Part shown: one piece after another, positions 51,907-60,050 of the stretch
How the letters are laid out: each line of letters begins with the position of its first letter
Position numbering within the stretch: position 1 is the stretch's first letter
NCBI GenBank assembly: GCA_002069785.1
Contig: MWCA01000017.1
Coordinates: 1 to 64,000 of the forward strand
Direction: 5' to 3'
DNA length: 64,000 bases
Source of the DNA: Lentisphaerae bacterium ADurb.Bin242
Lineage (GTDB): Bacteria > Verrucomicrobiota > Lentisphaeria > Victivallales > UBA1829
Notes under the pieces: generated by a model
Seen by the model: the letters and a program-made list of their open reading frames with translations, nothing else
Databases searched by the model: none
Told to the model about the DNA's origin: nothing
Made by a program: the position numbers and the translations under genes

Positions 51907-54117
51907 TCATCCGCCGAAAAGATTCCGCGAATAACGTCCGGTGATCTTTTTCAGCAGCACGCAGATGAACAGGACCGTGAAAAGCGAGCAAATCCCGGAA
52001 ATGAAGAGAATGAAATCGTTGTCCTGCTGCACTCCGAGACGGGCAATATAACTGCCGAAAAATGCAATCAGGGAATCTCTGAAAAAAACATGAAGGAAAT
52101 AAATGGAAAAGCTGTATTTCGCAAAAAGATCCAGAATCGGGATTTTCTTATGGCTGAGCCGGTTCAGGACAAGAACCGCGAGGCCCGCAAAGCACATCTT
52201 CTGAACATACAGCGCGGCCGTATTGACCGGCACATCCGTATTCCGGAAGAAAATAAAAAGGGTCAGTCCCGCGGAAATGACGATCATGTGAATCACATAT
52301 TTCCTCAGCACCGCATCGATCTTTTCCTTGTCCAGCGCATAGCACATGCCGGCCAGGTACACCGGAACAAAAAAGGCAAACGCCTCGACGGAATTGAGGA
52401 AGCCGGTGAAGAAGTCACGGCGAACCGCGTAGAGCGGCACGAACAGGGAAACCAGCGTGATATTTCTCAGCCACGAATGCGGCATCTTCATCAGGAGCGG
52501 AGTGAATAGAAATACGATCGCGATAAAGGGAATATACCAGAACTGGACGCAGATGCGGTATCCGAGCAGGACTTCCAGCGGAAGATTCCTGTAATACCAG
52601 AAAATGGAAGACACGTCGATGCTCTGCATCCGGTACAGGTAGATCAAGGCGGCAATGATGATGTAGGGCAGCAGGACGGTCAGGAACTTTTTACGGTAAA
52701 AGACTCCCGTTTGAAAATCATTCCGGTCCAGATAGATCAGCAGATAGCCGGAAATGAACAGGAAGAAAATGGTGGAACAGTTGAAGATGGAGAAACTCAG
52801 GTCCGAATGGAAGTAATGGGCAAAAACGATGCAGATGATTGCAAACGCCCGGAAATAATGCATGCCGTAGTCGAACTGGCGCTTCGGACGGGTGACCGTC
52901 TCGGCCGGCTGCCCTTCCTTTTTTTCACGGTTCCCATCCAGAAATTCCATGAACCATGTCACGGAAGCCGTCAGGGAAAGCATCCCGATGATCATCGCAT
53001 GATTGAAGAGCAGAAGAGAGGTCGCGACCGGAGCTTCCTTCAAAACAATATCCCGGGCGGACGGCAAGGCGATCTTCAATGAAAATACACGATCCCGCGA
53101 TTCCGGGATGGGGGAGAAATTCCAGGTCACAGAGGACATTCCTTTCCACCGGCTTTCCGGCAGGACGCATTTCCGGAGCGGGCTGGAATTTCCCTTTTCG
53201 TACAACGCAAGCGTCATGTCGCCGCCGGCCTTTTCCGCTTCCGCCGGGACCTTGAATTCCAGCCCGGAAAAGTTGCTTCCGCGGACCAGGAAAAAGCCCT
53301 CTTTCGCACTGATTTTGTCGGTGGGGAAAAAACGGCACAATGCGCGTTCGGACTTCCCGGGCAGAAAAGCCATGACCATTCCCGACAGGATCACCAGCGC
53401 CGAAATCCGCGGCCAGCGGGTGTAAAAACGCCGGAACGGGCTCCCGAGCCGGTGAGCGGCTCCGCAGAGAAGATCGAAGTGGAAAACCAGGCCGTACAGG
53501 AGAAACACGACCCCGGCAGAAACGATGGCCGCGCCGAGGATGAACACAAGGCACTCTTCCTTTGCAAATTCGGGAACCAGCCGTCCGAACTGCGATGTTT
53601 TCGGCACCAGTTCCGGATGAATCCCGCTGGTCTGGACAACGGTTTTTCCGCCGTCCGTTTTCAGGAGACGCATATCCCGGAGGGAATAATAATCAAGGAT
53701 TGCCGAACCGGGGATCGTCACCTGCCTGAAGTTTTCCGAAATTACGATCCGCGTGATCGCATATTCCCGGATATCGGAAAAATCCCTGGGATAAGTCTCC
53801 TCCTCGAAATGCCGGATCCTCTCAAAATTAATGGTCTGTTTTTCCGACGGTGTTTCTTTTCCGTTATACAGGAAAGACAAGGATTTCTGGAAGTTGGCGA
53901 AAAATTCCTTCCTTGTGTGGGAAAGGCGGTGTCCCTTGTCAAAGACCAGGCTGACCTGTGAAGGAAAATCGCCTTCGATCCCGATCCGGAACTCCGTGTT
54001 GCCGAAGAAGAAGCGGAAAACAATGAACCCGGCCAGAAGAAATGAATACAGAAGGACGCCTGCCGTAAAAATGGTCCTCTTTGACATGGATTTTATATTG
54101 AATGTGACCATTTTCAT
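51907..54117 (-). CDS. Acyltransferase-3 family membrane protein with a large N-terminal extracytoplasmic domain
   Basis: A protein of about 736 residues. One N-terminal membrane helix is followed by about 170 polar residues, then two further helices flanking a beta-rich region (about 255-370). The C-terminal 330 residues have around 10 membrane helices with the acyltransferase-3 start motif FDYGMHYFRAFAIICIVFAHYFHSD, as in OafA-type O-acetyltransferases. It may acylate a surface glycan or peptidoglycan. The start is uncertain: ATG at 54117 is used, others lie at 54111 and 54087, and none has a strong ribosome site. The 3' end converges on the prepilin gene at 51025-51864. Confidence 0.78.
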   Translation of the reverse strand: MKMVTFNIKSMSKRTIFTAGVLLYSFLLAGFIVFRFFFGNTEFRIGIEGDFPSQVSLVFDKGHRLSHTRKEFFANFQKSLSFLYNGKETPSEKQTINFERIRHFEEETYPRDFSDIREYAITRIVISENFRQVTIPGSAILDYYSLRDMRLLKTDGGKTVVQTSGIHPELVPKTSQFGRLVPEFAKEECLVFILGAAIVSAGVVFLLYGLVFHFDLLCGAAHRLGSPFRRFYTRWPRISALVILSGMVMAFLPGKSERALCRFFPTDKISAKEGFFLVRGSNFSGLEFKVPAEAEKAGGDMTLALYEKGNSSPLRKCVLPESRWKGMSSVTWNFSPIPESRDRVFSLKIALPSARDIVLKEAPVATSLLLFNHAMIIGMLSLTASVTWFMEFLDGNREKKEGQPAETVTRPKRQFDYGMHYFRAFAIICIVFAHYFHSDLSFSIFNCSTIFFLFISGYLLIYLDRNDFQTGVFYRKKFLTVLLPYIIIAALIYLYRMQSIDVSSIFWYYRNLPLEVLLGYRICVQFWYIPFIAIVFLFTPLLMKMPHSWLRNITLVSLFVPLYAVRRDFFTGFLNSVEAFAFFVPVYLAGMCYALDKEKIDAVLRKYVIHMIVISAGLTLFIFFRNTDVPVNTAALYVQKMCFAGLAVLVLNRLSHKKIPILDLFAKYSFSIYFLHVFFRDSLIAFFGSYIARLGVQQDNDFILFISGICSLFTVLFICVLLKKITGRYSRNLFGG

Positions 54118-54188
54118 CCAAATCTGTTTGTACCGCTTTGCCGCAGGTTCGATGATAAAATTCAAACCGACTGAAAAGAGCGTTCAGG

Positions 54189-54217
54189 ACAATACCATGC
54201 CGATGAATATATTTCAA
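54189..54217 (-). promoter_or_regulatory. Promoter for the acyltransferase gene
   Basis: On the minus strand TTGAAA (54212-54217) and TATTGT (54189-54194) with a 17-bp spacer, about 70 bp before the ATG at 54117. Confidence 0.55.
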
Positions 54218-54421
54218 GAGCCGGGTCGTATTTTCCCGAAGCGCAATCCTTTTTCCTCCAACCCAAACGGTTTCAAAACACTTGTTTTCACATGGAAGCC
54301 GATTTTGAAAAACCGCTTGCAAGGAACAACGCCGGAACCCCAAAAAAATTGTGTTTCTTTCCAAAAAGTAATATTCGAGAGGACCGGATTGAAAAATCTT
54401 TGAAAATTTTTGATTCGCCCC

Positions 54422-54450
54422 TTGACAAATAATTAAATACATTTTATATT
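54422..54450 (+). promoter_or_regulatory. Promoter of the locus B operon (ROK-like regulator onward)
   Basis: TTGACA (54422-54427) and TATATT (54445-54450) with a 17-bp spacer, 33 bp before the ATG. Confidence 0.7.
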
Positions 54451-54470
54451 TAAGCATAATGCATTTAATT
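54431..54470. promoter_or_regulatory. Inverted repeat, probable operator of the ROK-like regulator
   Basis: AATTAAATACAT (54431-54442) and ATGCATTTAATT (54459-54470) are inverted with 11 of 12 bases paired and a 16-bp centre. The left arm lies between the -35 and -10 boxes and the right arm just past the start of transcription, the expected place for autorepression. Confidence 0.6.
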
Positions 54471-54482
54471 TGGAGAACGCGG

Positions 54483-55553
54483 ATGAACCTGCGGGAAAAA
54501 ATTCTGGCGGAGATCGTCTCCGGTGACGGAATCGGACGGCGGGAACTGGCCGGGGCGCTGGAGCTGGATGTGCGAACGGTGTCCCGCTACACGGAAGAAC
54601 TGACAAAACAGGGATTCATCTCCAAGAGGCTGGCTTCACGGCCGGCAGGACGTCCCGTATATGAATTCAGCCCGAACTCGGGTCCGAAATATTTCGCGGC
54701 GGTCATGCCGACACATTCCGGAATCCATGGTCTTGTCATGGATGAAAAAAGCGGGATATGTTCGGAAATCCGCATTGCTGAATTCAGTACGGAGGCAGAA
54801 ATTCCTTATACCGCCGCAAAAAAAATCCGGATTGTGTTTGAACTCCTCCAGAAAAAAAGCGGAGTCCCGATTCATGCGGCATCCCTGCTTTTCAGCCGGA
54901 CAGAGCGAAATCTTCCGTTTGCCCGGGAAGTCAGCGAGCACTTGTGCCCTCAACTGACTTTTCCTCTGTTTGTGGATTCCCCTATTTCAGCCCACGCATA
55001 CTGGTTTGGCCAATCCCACAGGGAATACCGGAAACTTCTTTTCCTCCATTTCGGATATGCATTGGAACTGGCGCTTCTGGAAGACGATGAACTATATTCC
55101 GAAAATGAACGGCTGGCGACAGAATTCATCCACCTTCCCGCGGGAAACGATATTCTCTGGCATGAAGTTTCACTCAGTAATATTCATGACAAGGTGGCCG
55201 CCTTGAGTGGAAATCAGTTCTACGATGAAAAGAATATTTTTCAGCAGCTGAAAGAACCCGGCGGCGCGGTCATGGAGATTCTCCGGCAAAAGGAAAAAAT
55301 CATGCTGGAGGCCATTCGAACGATGGCGGATCGTGTGCGGCCGGACGCGGTGGCGGTGCTTGCGCTGCCGGGCGATTTGCACACCATGTCAATGCCGCTG
55401 ATCTCCAACAGCAGACAAATCGAGCTTGCGGATGGAACGGTCCTTCCGTTCCATTTTGAGAAAAGGATGGGCGCCACATGGACGGAGGTGCTGTCACTGG
55501 CGGCCGGAACGGCGGAATACCGGGCGTGGAAACGTTTCTTCCCTCCGGTTTGA
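54483..55553 (+). CDS. ROK-like (NagC/XylR-type) transcriptional regulator, degenerate
   Basis: A 356-residue protein. Residues 1-65 form a winged helix (LREKILAEIVSGDGIGRRELAGALELDVRTVSRYTEELTKQGFI) followed by the GRP-x-Y linker typical of ROK repressors. The rest resembles the sugar-kinase fold, but the ROK zinc motif CGxxGC and a clear ATP-binding DxGxT are absent, so it may sense ligand differently. GGAG lies 7 bases before the ATG at 54483. It heads locus B and is followed after 25 bp by a glycoside-hydrolase-like gene. Confidence 0.78.
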   Translation: MNLREKILAEIVSGDGIGRRELAGALELDVRTVSRYTEELTKQGFISKRLASRPAGRPVYEFSPNSGPKYFAAVMPTHSGIHGLVMDEKSGICSEIRIAEFSTEAEIPYTAAKKIRIVFELLQKKSGVPIHAASLLFSRTERNLPFAREVSEHLCPQLTFPLFVDSPISAHAYWFGQSHREYRKLLFLHFGYALELALLEDDELYSENERLATEFIHLPAGNDILWHEVSLSNIHDKVAALSGNQFYDEKNIFQQLKEPGGAVMEILRQKEKIMLEAIRTMADRVRPDAVAVLALPGDLHTMSMPLISNSRQIELADGTVLPFHFEKRMGATWTEVLSLAAGTAEYRAWKRFFPPV

Positions 55554-55578
55554 ACGAAGATTACAGGAAAGGGATATT

Positions 55579-56583
55579 ATGAGAAAAATCTGGTGGACAT
55601 GGGATATCCGGATGCACTGGGCGCATGGACTCTCTTTCACAGAGGAGTCCTACTGGAGAAATTATGAACTGGCAGTCGACAGTGCGGCCCGTTACGGCGT
55701 GGAGGGGATTGTTGTCTGGGGATTTCTCCGCGATATGCACGGCGGACTCCGCGCGGCTCACCGGGTGCTGGATTATGCGAGGAAACACGGGGTCGAAATC
55801 TTTCCGGGATTCGGGGTCGACGATTATGGCGGCGCCTATTATCAGGGAGAATCCGAATGGAGTCTGGACCGGTTCATTGCAAAACACCCCGAATTCCAGG
55901 CGCGCAACGCCGACGGTTCACTCCACACCCACCGCTGGCCGATGAACGACTGGACGGTCCGCAAGCTCTGTTGTCCGAGCTGTGAACCGGCCATGGAATA
56001 TTATCTGAAATCCATGGAGTGGCTGCTCCGCGAATTCGACCTGAAAGGGTTCCAGATCGAACAAGGCGACAGCGGGCTCTGTTATTGTGAAAAATGCTGT
56101 GAAAATTACGGTATCGGGGAAGATAAGAGTTCCTTCAATTTGAATATTTCCACACGTCGGCTGCTGCCGGTGGTCCGCCATGCCCTCCAGTTGAAAAAGA
56201 ACCTCACGATCATTGTGGAAACCTACAGCGGAATGGAACTCGGAAAAGTGGCGGAAAAGGCTCCGCTGTTCCAGTCGTATCCGCTGGAAGTCTATCTTTC
56301 CTGGCAGGCCTACAACGGATTCGAGCTTCCGGAGCGGCGTTTCCTGATCGATGAAAAGTCCGTTTCCCCCGCGAAACACGGCTGTATCGCGGTCCGCTCG
56401 AACAGCGAGGCCGCGCTGGGCGAGAGCGACACGCCCGAAGAGGTCGGACGCGCGGTGGAACTGGCCCGGAACGCCGGTCTGGACATGGCGTATATCTACG
56501 GGGAATACCCTGATTTCTGGCCGAAAACCGCGAAGGTTTATGAAATATGGAGCCGCGCCTGCAACGAAACAAAAGGAGAATGA
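55579..56583 (+). CDS. Predicted TIM-barrel (glycoside-hydrolase-like) cytoplasmic protein with Cys clusters
   Basis: A 334-residue protein of no firmly recognised family. Its pattern of alternating strands and helices ([49 protein letters not shown]) suggests a TIM barrel like those of GH-type proteins that handle uronic acids or acetylated sugars. Acidic candidates are E161 and D164. Seven cysteines (C131, C132, C135, C168, C170, C173, C174) flank this site and could bind a metal. No signal peptide is seen. GGAAAGGG precedes the ATG. It overlaps nothing, and is followed by a prepilin gene 2 bp later. Confidence 0.65.
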   Translation: MRKIWWTWDIRMHWAHGLSFTEESYWRNYELAVDSAARYGVEGIVVWGFLRDMHGGLRAAHRVLDYARKHGVEIFPGFGVDDYGGAYYQGESEWSLDRFIAKHPEFQARNADGSLHTHRWPMNDWTVRKLCCPSCEPAMEYYLKSMEWLLREFDLKGFQIEQGDSGLCYCEKCCENYGIGEDKSSFNLNISTRRLLPVVRHALQLKKNLTIIVETYSGMELGKVAEKAPLFQSYPLEVYLSWQAYNGFELPERRFLIDEKSVSPAKHGCIAVRSNSEAALGESDTPEEVGRAVELARNAGLDMAYIYGEYPDFWPKTAKVYEIWSRACNETKGE

Positions 56584-56585
56584 CA

Positions 56586-57272
56586 ATGAAAAAACATGTT
56601 GTAAAAAACCGGCCTTTTACACTCATAGAGTTATTGGTTGTGATTTCGATCATCGCGATTCTGGCCTCCCTGCTTCTGCCCGCCTTGAACAACGCGCGGG
56701 AGAGTTCGCGCCGGGCCTATTGCATGAACAATGAGAAGCAAGTCCTCACGAATATCCTCATGTATGTGGATGACTATGGACAGTATCTGCCGAATTGTTA
56801 TACGGTCTGGTCTGTTTTGAACCGCTTGAGTTATCTCAATATGAAGAAGGGCTTTCTGGATTGTCCCTCTGACAAGACCAGAAAGCCGACTACGACAATG
56901 GGACAGGGAGATTATTATTCCGGTTACGCATGGAAACCCACGAATCAGGGCATCCTTTATAATGCGGCGGTCTATTATCAAGTCAACGCCACGGTGTATG
57001 CCCCGGCCAAAAAAATCTCCCGTCTCAGATATTCTTCGCAGGATGTCATTATCGGAGATGGCGACACCACACGCCAGGCCAACGCATTTTACTACGGGTT
57101 CGAATATCCGGCCAACTGGTCCGACTCCGGGACTGCAAGCAGCTGGAACAGGCATATCAAAGGACATAATCTGGGATTGATTGACGGTCATGTTGAATTG
57201 TCCGGTTATGCCGGTTACCTCGAACGTTTTTATACCCGCACCATCTTCATGAGTTCAACCGATCGCGACTAA
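56586..57272 (+). CDS. Prepilin-like protein with H-X9-DG motif (locus B)
   Basis: A 228-residue protein. The short leader [10 protein letters not shown] precedes [28 protein letters not shown]; the residue at -1 is Pro instead of Gly. Its C-terminal part has [17 protein letters not shown], which fits H-X9-DG. The ATG at 56586 lies 3 bp past the stop of the previous gene, with GGAG about 8 bases upstream; an ATG at 56580 overlaps that stop. It is part of the locus B operon, between the TIM-barrel protein and the large secreted protein. Confidence 0.83.
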   Translation: MKKHVVKNRPFTLIELLVVISIIAILASLLLPALNNARESSRRAYCMNNEKQVLTNILMYVDDYGQYLPNCYTVWSVLNRLSYLNMKKGFLDCPSDKTRKPTTTMGQGDYYSGYAWKPTNQGILYNAAVYYQVNATVYAPAKKISRLRYSSQDVIIGDGDTTRQANAFYYGFEYPANWSDSGTASSWNRHIKGHNLGLIDGHVELSGYAGYLERFYTRTIFMSSTDRD

Positions 57273-57364
57273 GCAAAATGGAATTCGCTCCATGTCGGAT
57301 GCGAACCGAATGAGTCCGCCGTCTCCTGCGGATTTCGGAAAAAATAACTGAAGGAAGAAAAATA

Positions 57365-59998
57365 ATGATGCGCTTACCCGTTTTTTGCTTTTCACGTCCG
57401 TTAATGTCTGTTCTGTACTGCGGCGTCTTTACCCTGTCCGCGGGCAAGGTACCGAGCCTCGTCAGGGCGGAGCCTTACCGGGTTGCAAAAGAATGGGAGC
57501 CGTGCCTGATCAACGGGCGGAGTTTCTTCTATTCCCTCAATCCCGCCTGCTGGCCGAATCAGGCGTTGTCGATGACCGGCACACGGGTGGATCTTTCTTC
57601 ACTGAAAAAAAACGATGGGATGACTCTTCTCAGTCCGAGCTGGAATTTTCCGTCGCCGGCCAAAAATCCTCAGGCGCTGAAAGGATTCATCCCCAACCTC
57701 AAACAAATCTGTCTGCGTGAAGTGCGGATTTTCAACACGGATCAGGTGAATATCGCCCCCGGGGCGATTCTTTACGGGGAGTCCGACGGCGGGGGATTCA
57801 GGGATATGGAACTGCTGGTCGACGGCAGGAATGACCTTGCCTGCTCCTCCATTTATCCGGTGATCGATAAGCCTCAGGCCGGACTGGTCAGCTTCAGCTT
57901 TCCGGAAAAGCGCCGGGTCTGCAAGGTTGTCATCGAGCACGGCGTGAAAAACGGTGCGGCAATGGCATCGGTCGCAAAAGAATTCCAGCTGCAGTACTAC
58001 AATGGTCATGGCTGGGTCAACCTGCCTGACACCGGGGTAAAAAACAATGACAGGGAAATGACGACGCACGAGTTTCCCGCCGTTGAAACAACGGCAATCA
58101 GGATTTGTTTCCGGGATCAGTCCGATCTTTATGATTTCCGCGTTTTTCCATTCTCCGTCGACAACAAGCTTCTGAATCGCCTCAGCCATGAAAAGGGGCT
58201 GTCCCCGGAGACTCCGTTCTACTGGTGGTATCTCGGCCATTCCCGCGGAACTTTTTTCAGTTTTCCTCGGGAGCCCCGGGTCGATCTTGCCGGTTACCGG
58301 AAATGGAAGGAGCGTTATCCGAACTTTTTCGGTTTCGGCCTTCTGGAGTGGGATAACGATCTGCTGAAACACTTTGTGCCGATGGGGCGAGGCTGGAGTG
58401 TTGAAGTCGACGGGCGCCCCTATACAAAAGCCTATCTCGAGACCTGTAAGAGCTGCGTCGTCGAACGGGATTTTCCGGACGGTTATCCCCGTGACCGGAA
58501 CGAAATGGTCAAGTATATCGAAGACGAGTTCCGCTACCAGAACAAGGTTCTCTTCGACGACGCGTTCATGATGCTCAGCCACACCACATGGTATCATTAT
58601 GCGCTGGAATGGGGTGCAAAACTTTTTATGCTTGAAAGCACGGGAGGAACCCCCAATCGGCAGATTCAGTATGCTTTTGCGCGGGGCATTTCCCGGACTT
58701 ATCAAAAACCATGGGGTGTCTATTTCGCCTATTTCCTGGGGGGCGGATATCTGGATTATGTCAATCCGCCCAAGAAAATCGACCAGAATTACAGCCGCGG
58801 TCCGGAATGCGGGATTTCCGCTTCATCGCACCGGCGCCAACTGTATCTGGCTTATCTTTCAGGGGCCGCCTTCTTTGACTTTGAACATCAGGAGATCGTG
58901 CCGTTCAGCAAGGAAGCGAACGGAGAAAGGCGATTGACGCCCCACGGCGAAGCCATACTGGAAGTTCGCGAATTTGCCCGCAGACATCCCGGCCGGGGAG
59001 CAGTTTATAGTCCGATCGGACTGCTTCTCGACTATGCGCACGGATGGACTTTCTGGGCCGACCACAACAAAGTGTTCATGGGGACCTTCAAAAGCACGGA
59101 CGGCGATCTGATGACAGACCGGGTTTTATACAGGCTCTTTCCCTGGGACAAACAACGCTACGAAGAGGGAAACGGATATTGCATGACCAATACCCCTTAC
59201 GGCGATATTTTCGACATCGTGATTCCAAACCCGCCAGCGGGCGCCATCGGACAAAATTTGCTTGACAACTACAAAGCATTGTTCCTGTTGGGAGATATCA
59301 ACCTTGACGCGGTTCTGGTTTCCCGGTTGGTCGCATTCGTCGCCAACGGCGGCACCTTAGTGATCAATGCGGCCCAGCTTGACAACCGGTTTCCAGCCGA
59401 TTTCTTGGGTTTGACCGTGTCCGATGTCTGGAAGACCGGCTCATCGTCGCGGGCTGTTGCGGACCCGCATGAAATTGATCCCCTGCGCCGGAGTTTTCAA
59501 TACCGTCCGGCGGAATTGCAGACCGCTTTTTCTCTCGTGACGGATGGTAAAGGGGTTCCTCTAGTTGCAGTCAATGCTTATCAGAAAGGCAGAGTAATTG
59601 TCATGCTCCAGCGATATGCACTCGCGGACGGAGAGGGGAAACAGCTTCTCCCTATTTTTGACTATATCCTTACCCGCATGAAGAATGAAGGCATACTGCC
59701 GGTCCGGGTGGAAGGCAACGTTGAATATATTCTGAACAAGACGCCCGGCGGATGGTGGCTTTCGCTGCTCAACAACAAGGGGATATATAAGAAAGGCACC
59801 GCTCCGGAGGTCGTCAGGCAGGAAGAAACAGCCAGAGTCAAAATTACTTTCCGGGAAGAGGTGAAAGAGATCCGCGACCTGATTTCAGACCGGAAAATCG
59901 ATTTTGAGTCCCGGAAAGGCTCCGTTTCCATGGAATTGTCGATCCCTCCCGGCGAAATCAATATCCTGTCCATCACACCGGCCCGCATCGGAAACTGA
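57365..59998 (+). CDS. Large secreted glycoside-hydrolase-like protein with an N-terminal discoidin-like domain
   Basis: An 877-residue protein. An N-terminal hydrophobic stretch ending near residue 35 (LSAGKVPSLVRAEP) is probably a signal peptide. Residues 40-250 look like a discoidin-type beta sandwich (PQAGLVSFSFPEKRRVCKVVIEH... TTAIRICFRDQSDLYDFRVF). A central region (280-620) with conserved aromatic and acidic residues (FGFGLLEWDNDLL, KVLFDDAFMMLSH, GAAFFDFEHQEI) suggests a TIM barrel, followed by a GATase-like Rossmann domain (about 640-730, LLDNYKALFLLGDINLDAVLVSRLVAFVANGGTLVINAA). Overall order resembles the 1047-aa protein of locus A. Catalytic residues are not assigned. Confidence 0.72.
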   Translation: MMRLPVFCFSRPLMSVLYCGVFTLSAGKVPSLVRAEPYRVAKEWEPCLINGRSFFYSLNPACWPNQALSMTGTRVDLSSLKKNDGMTLLSPSWNFPSPAKNPQALKGFIPNLKQICLREVRIFNTDQVNIAPGAILYGESDGGGFRDMELLVDGRNDLACSSIYPVIDKPQAGLVSFSFPEKRRVCKVVIEHGVKNGAAMASVAKEFQLQYYNGHGWVNLPDTGVKNNDREMTTHEFPAVETTAIRICFRDQSDLYDFRVFPFSVDNKLLNRLSHEKGLSPETPFYWWYLGHSRGTFFSFPREPRVDLAGYRKWKERYPNFFGFGLLEWDNDLLKHFVPMGRGWSVEVDGRPYTKAYLETCKSCVVERDFPDGYPRDRNEMVKYIEDEFRYQNKVLFDDAFMMLSHTTWYHYALEWGAKLFMLESTGGTPNRQIQYAFARGISRTYQKPWGVYFAYFLGGGYLDYVNPPKKIDQNYSRGPECGISASSHRRQLYLAYLSGAAFFDFEHQEIVPFSKEANGERRLTPHGEAILEVREFARRHPGRGAVYSPIGLLLDYAHGWTFWADHNKVFMGTFKSTDGDLMTDRVLYRLFPWDKQRYEEGNGYCMTNTPYGDIFDIVIPNPPAGAIGQNLLDNYKALFLLGDINLDAVLVSRLVAFVANGGTLVINAAQLDNRFPADFLGLTVSDVWKTGSSSRAVADPHEIDPLRRSFQYRPAELQTAFSLVTDGKGVPLVAVNAYQKGRVIVMLQRYALADGEGKQLLPIFDYILTRMKNEGILPVRVEGNVEYILNKTPGGWWLSLLNNKGIYKKGTAPEVVRQEETARVKITFREEVKEIRDLISDRKIDFESRKGSVSMELSIPPGEINILSITPARIGN

Positions 59999-60050
59999 AG
60001 GGAAGAAACTTCTTCGGATTCCGGACACGGGCCTTTGTTGGAATGACAAG

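Larger units (their letters stand above)
54118..54482. other. 365-bp divergent region between the acyltransferase and the ROK-like regulator
   Basis: The region holds one promoter on each strand and an inverted repeat near its right end, listed separately. Between 54218 and 54421 I see no gene, RNA or repeat. This part is AT-richer than its surroundings. Confidence 0.5.

Noticed and set aside
60000..60020. GAAGAAACTTCTTC palindrome after the 877-aa gene as a terminator
   Set aside because: The stem is AT-rich with almost no loop and no U tract.
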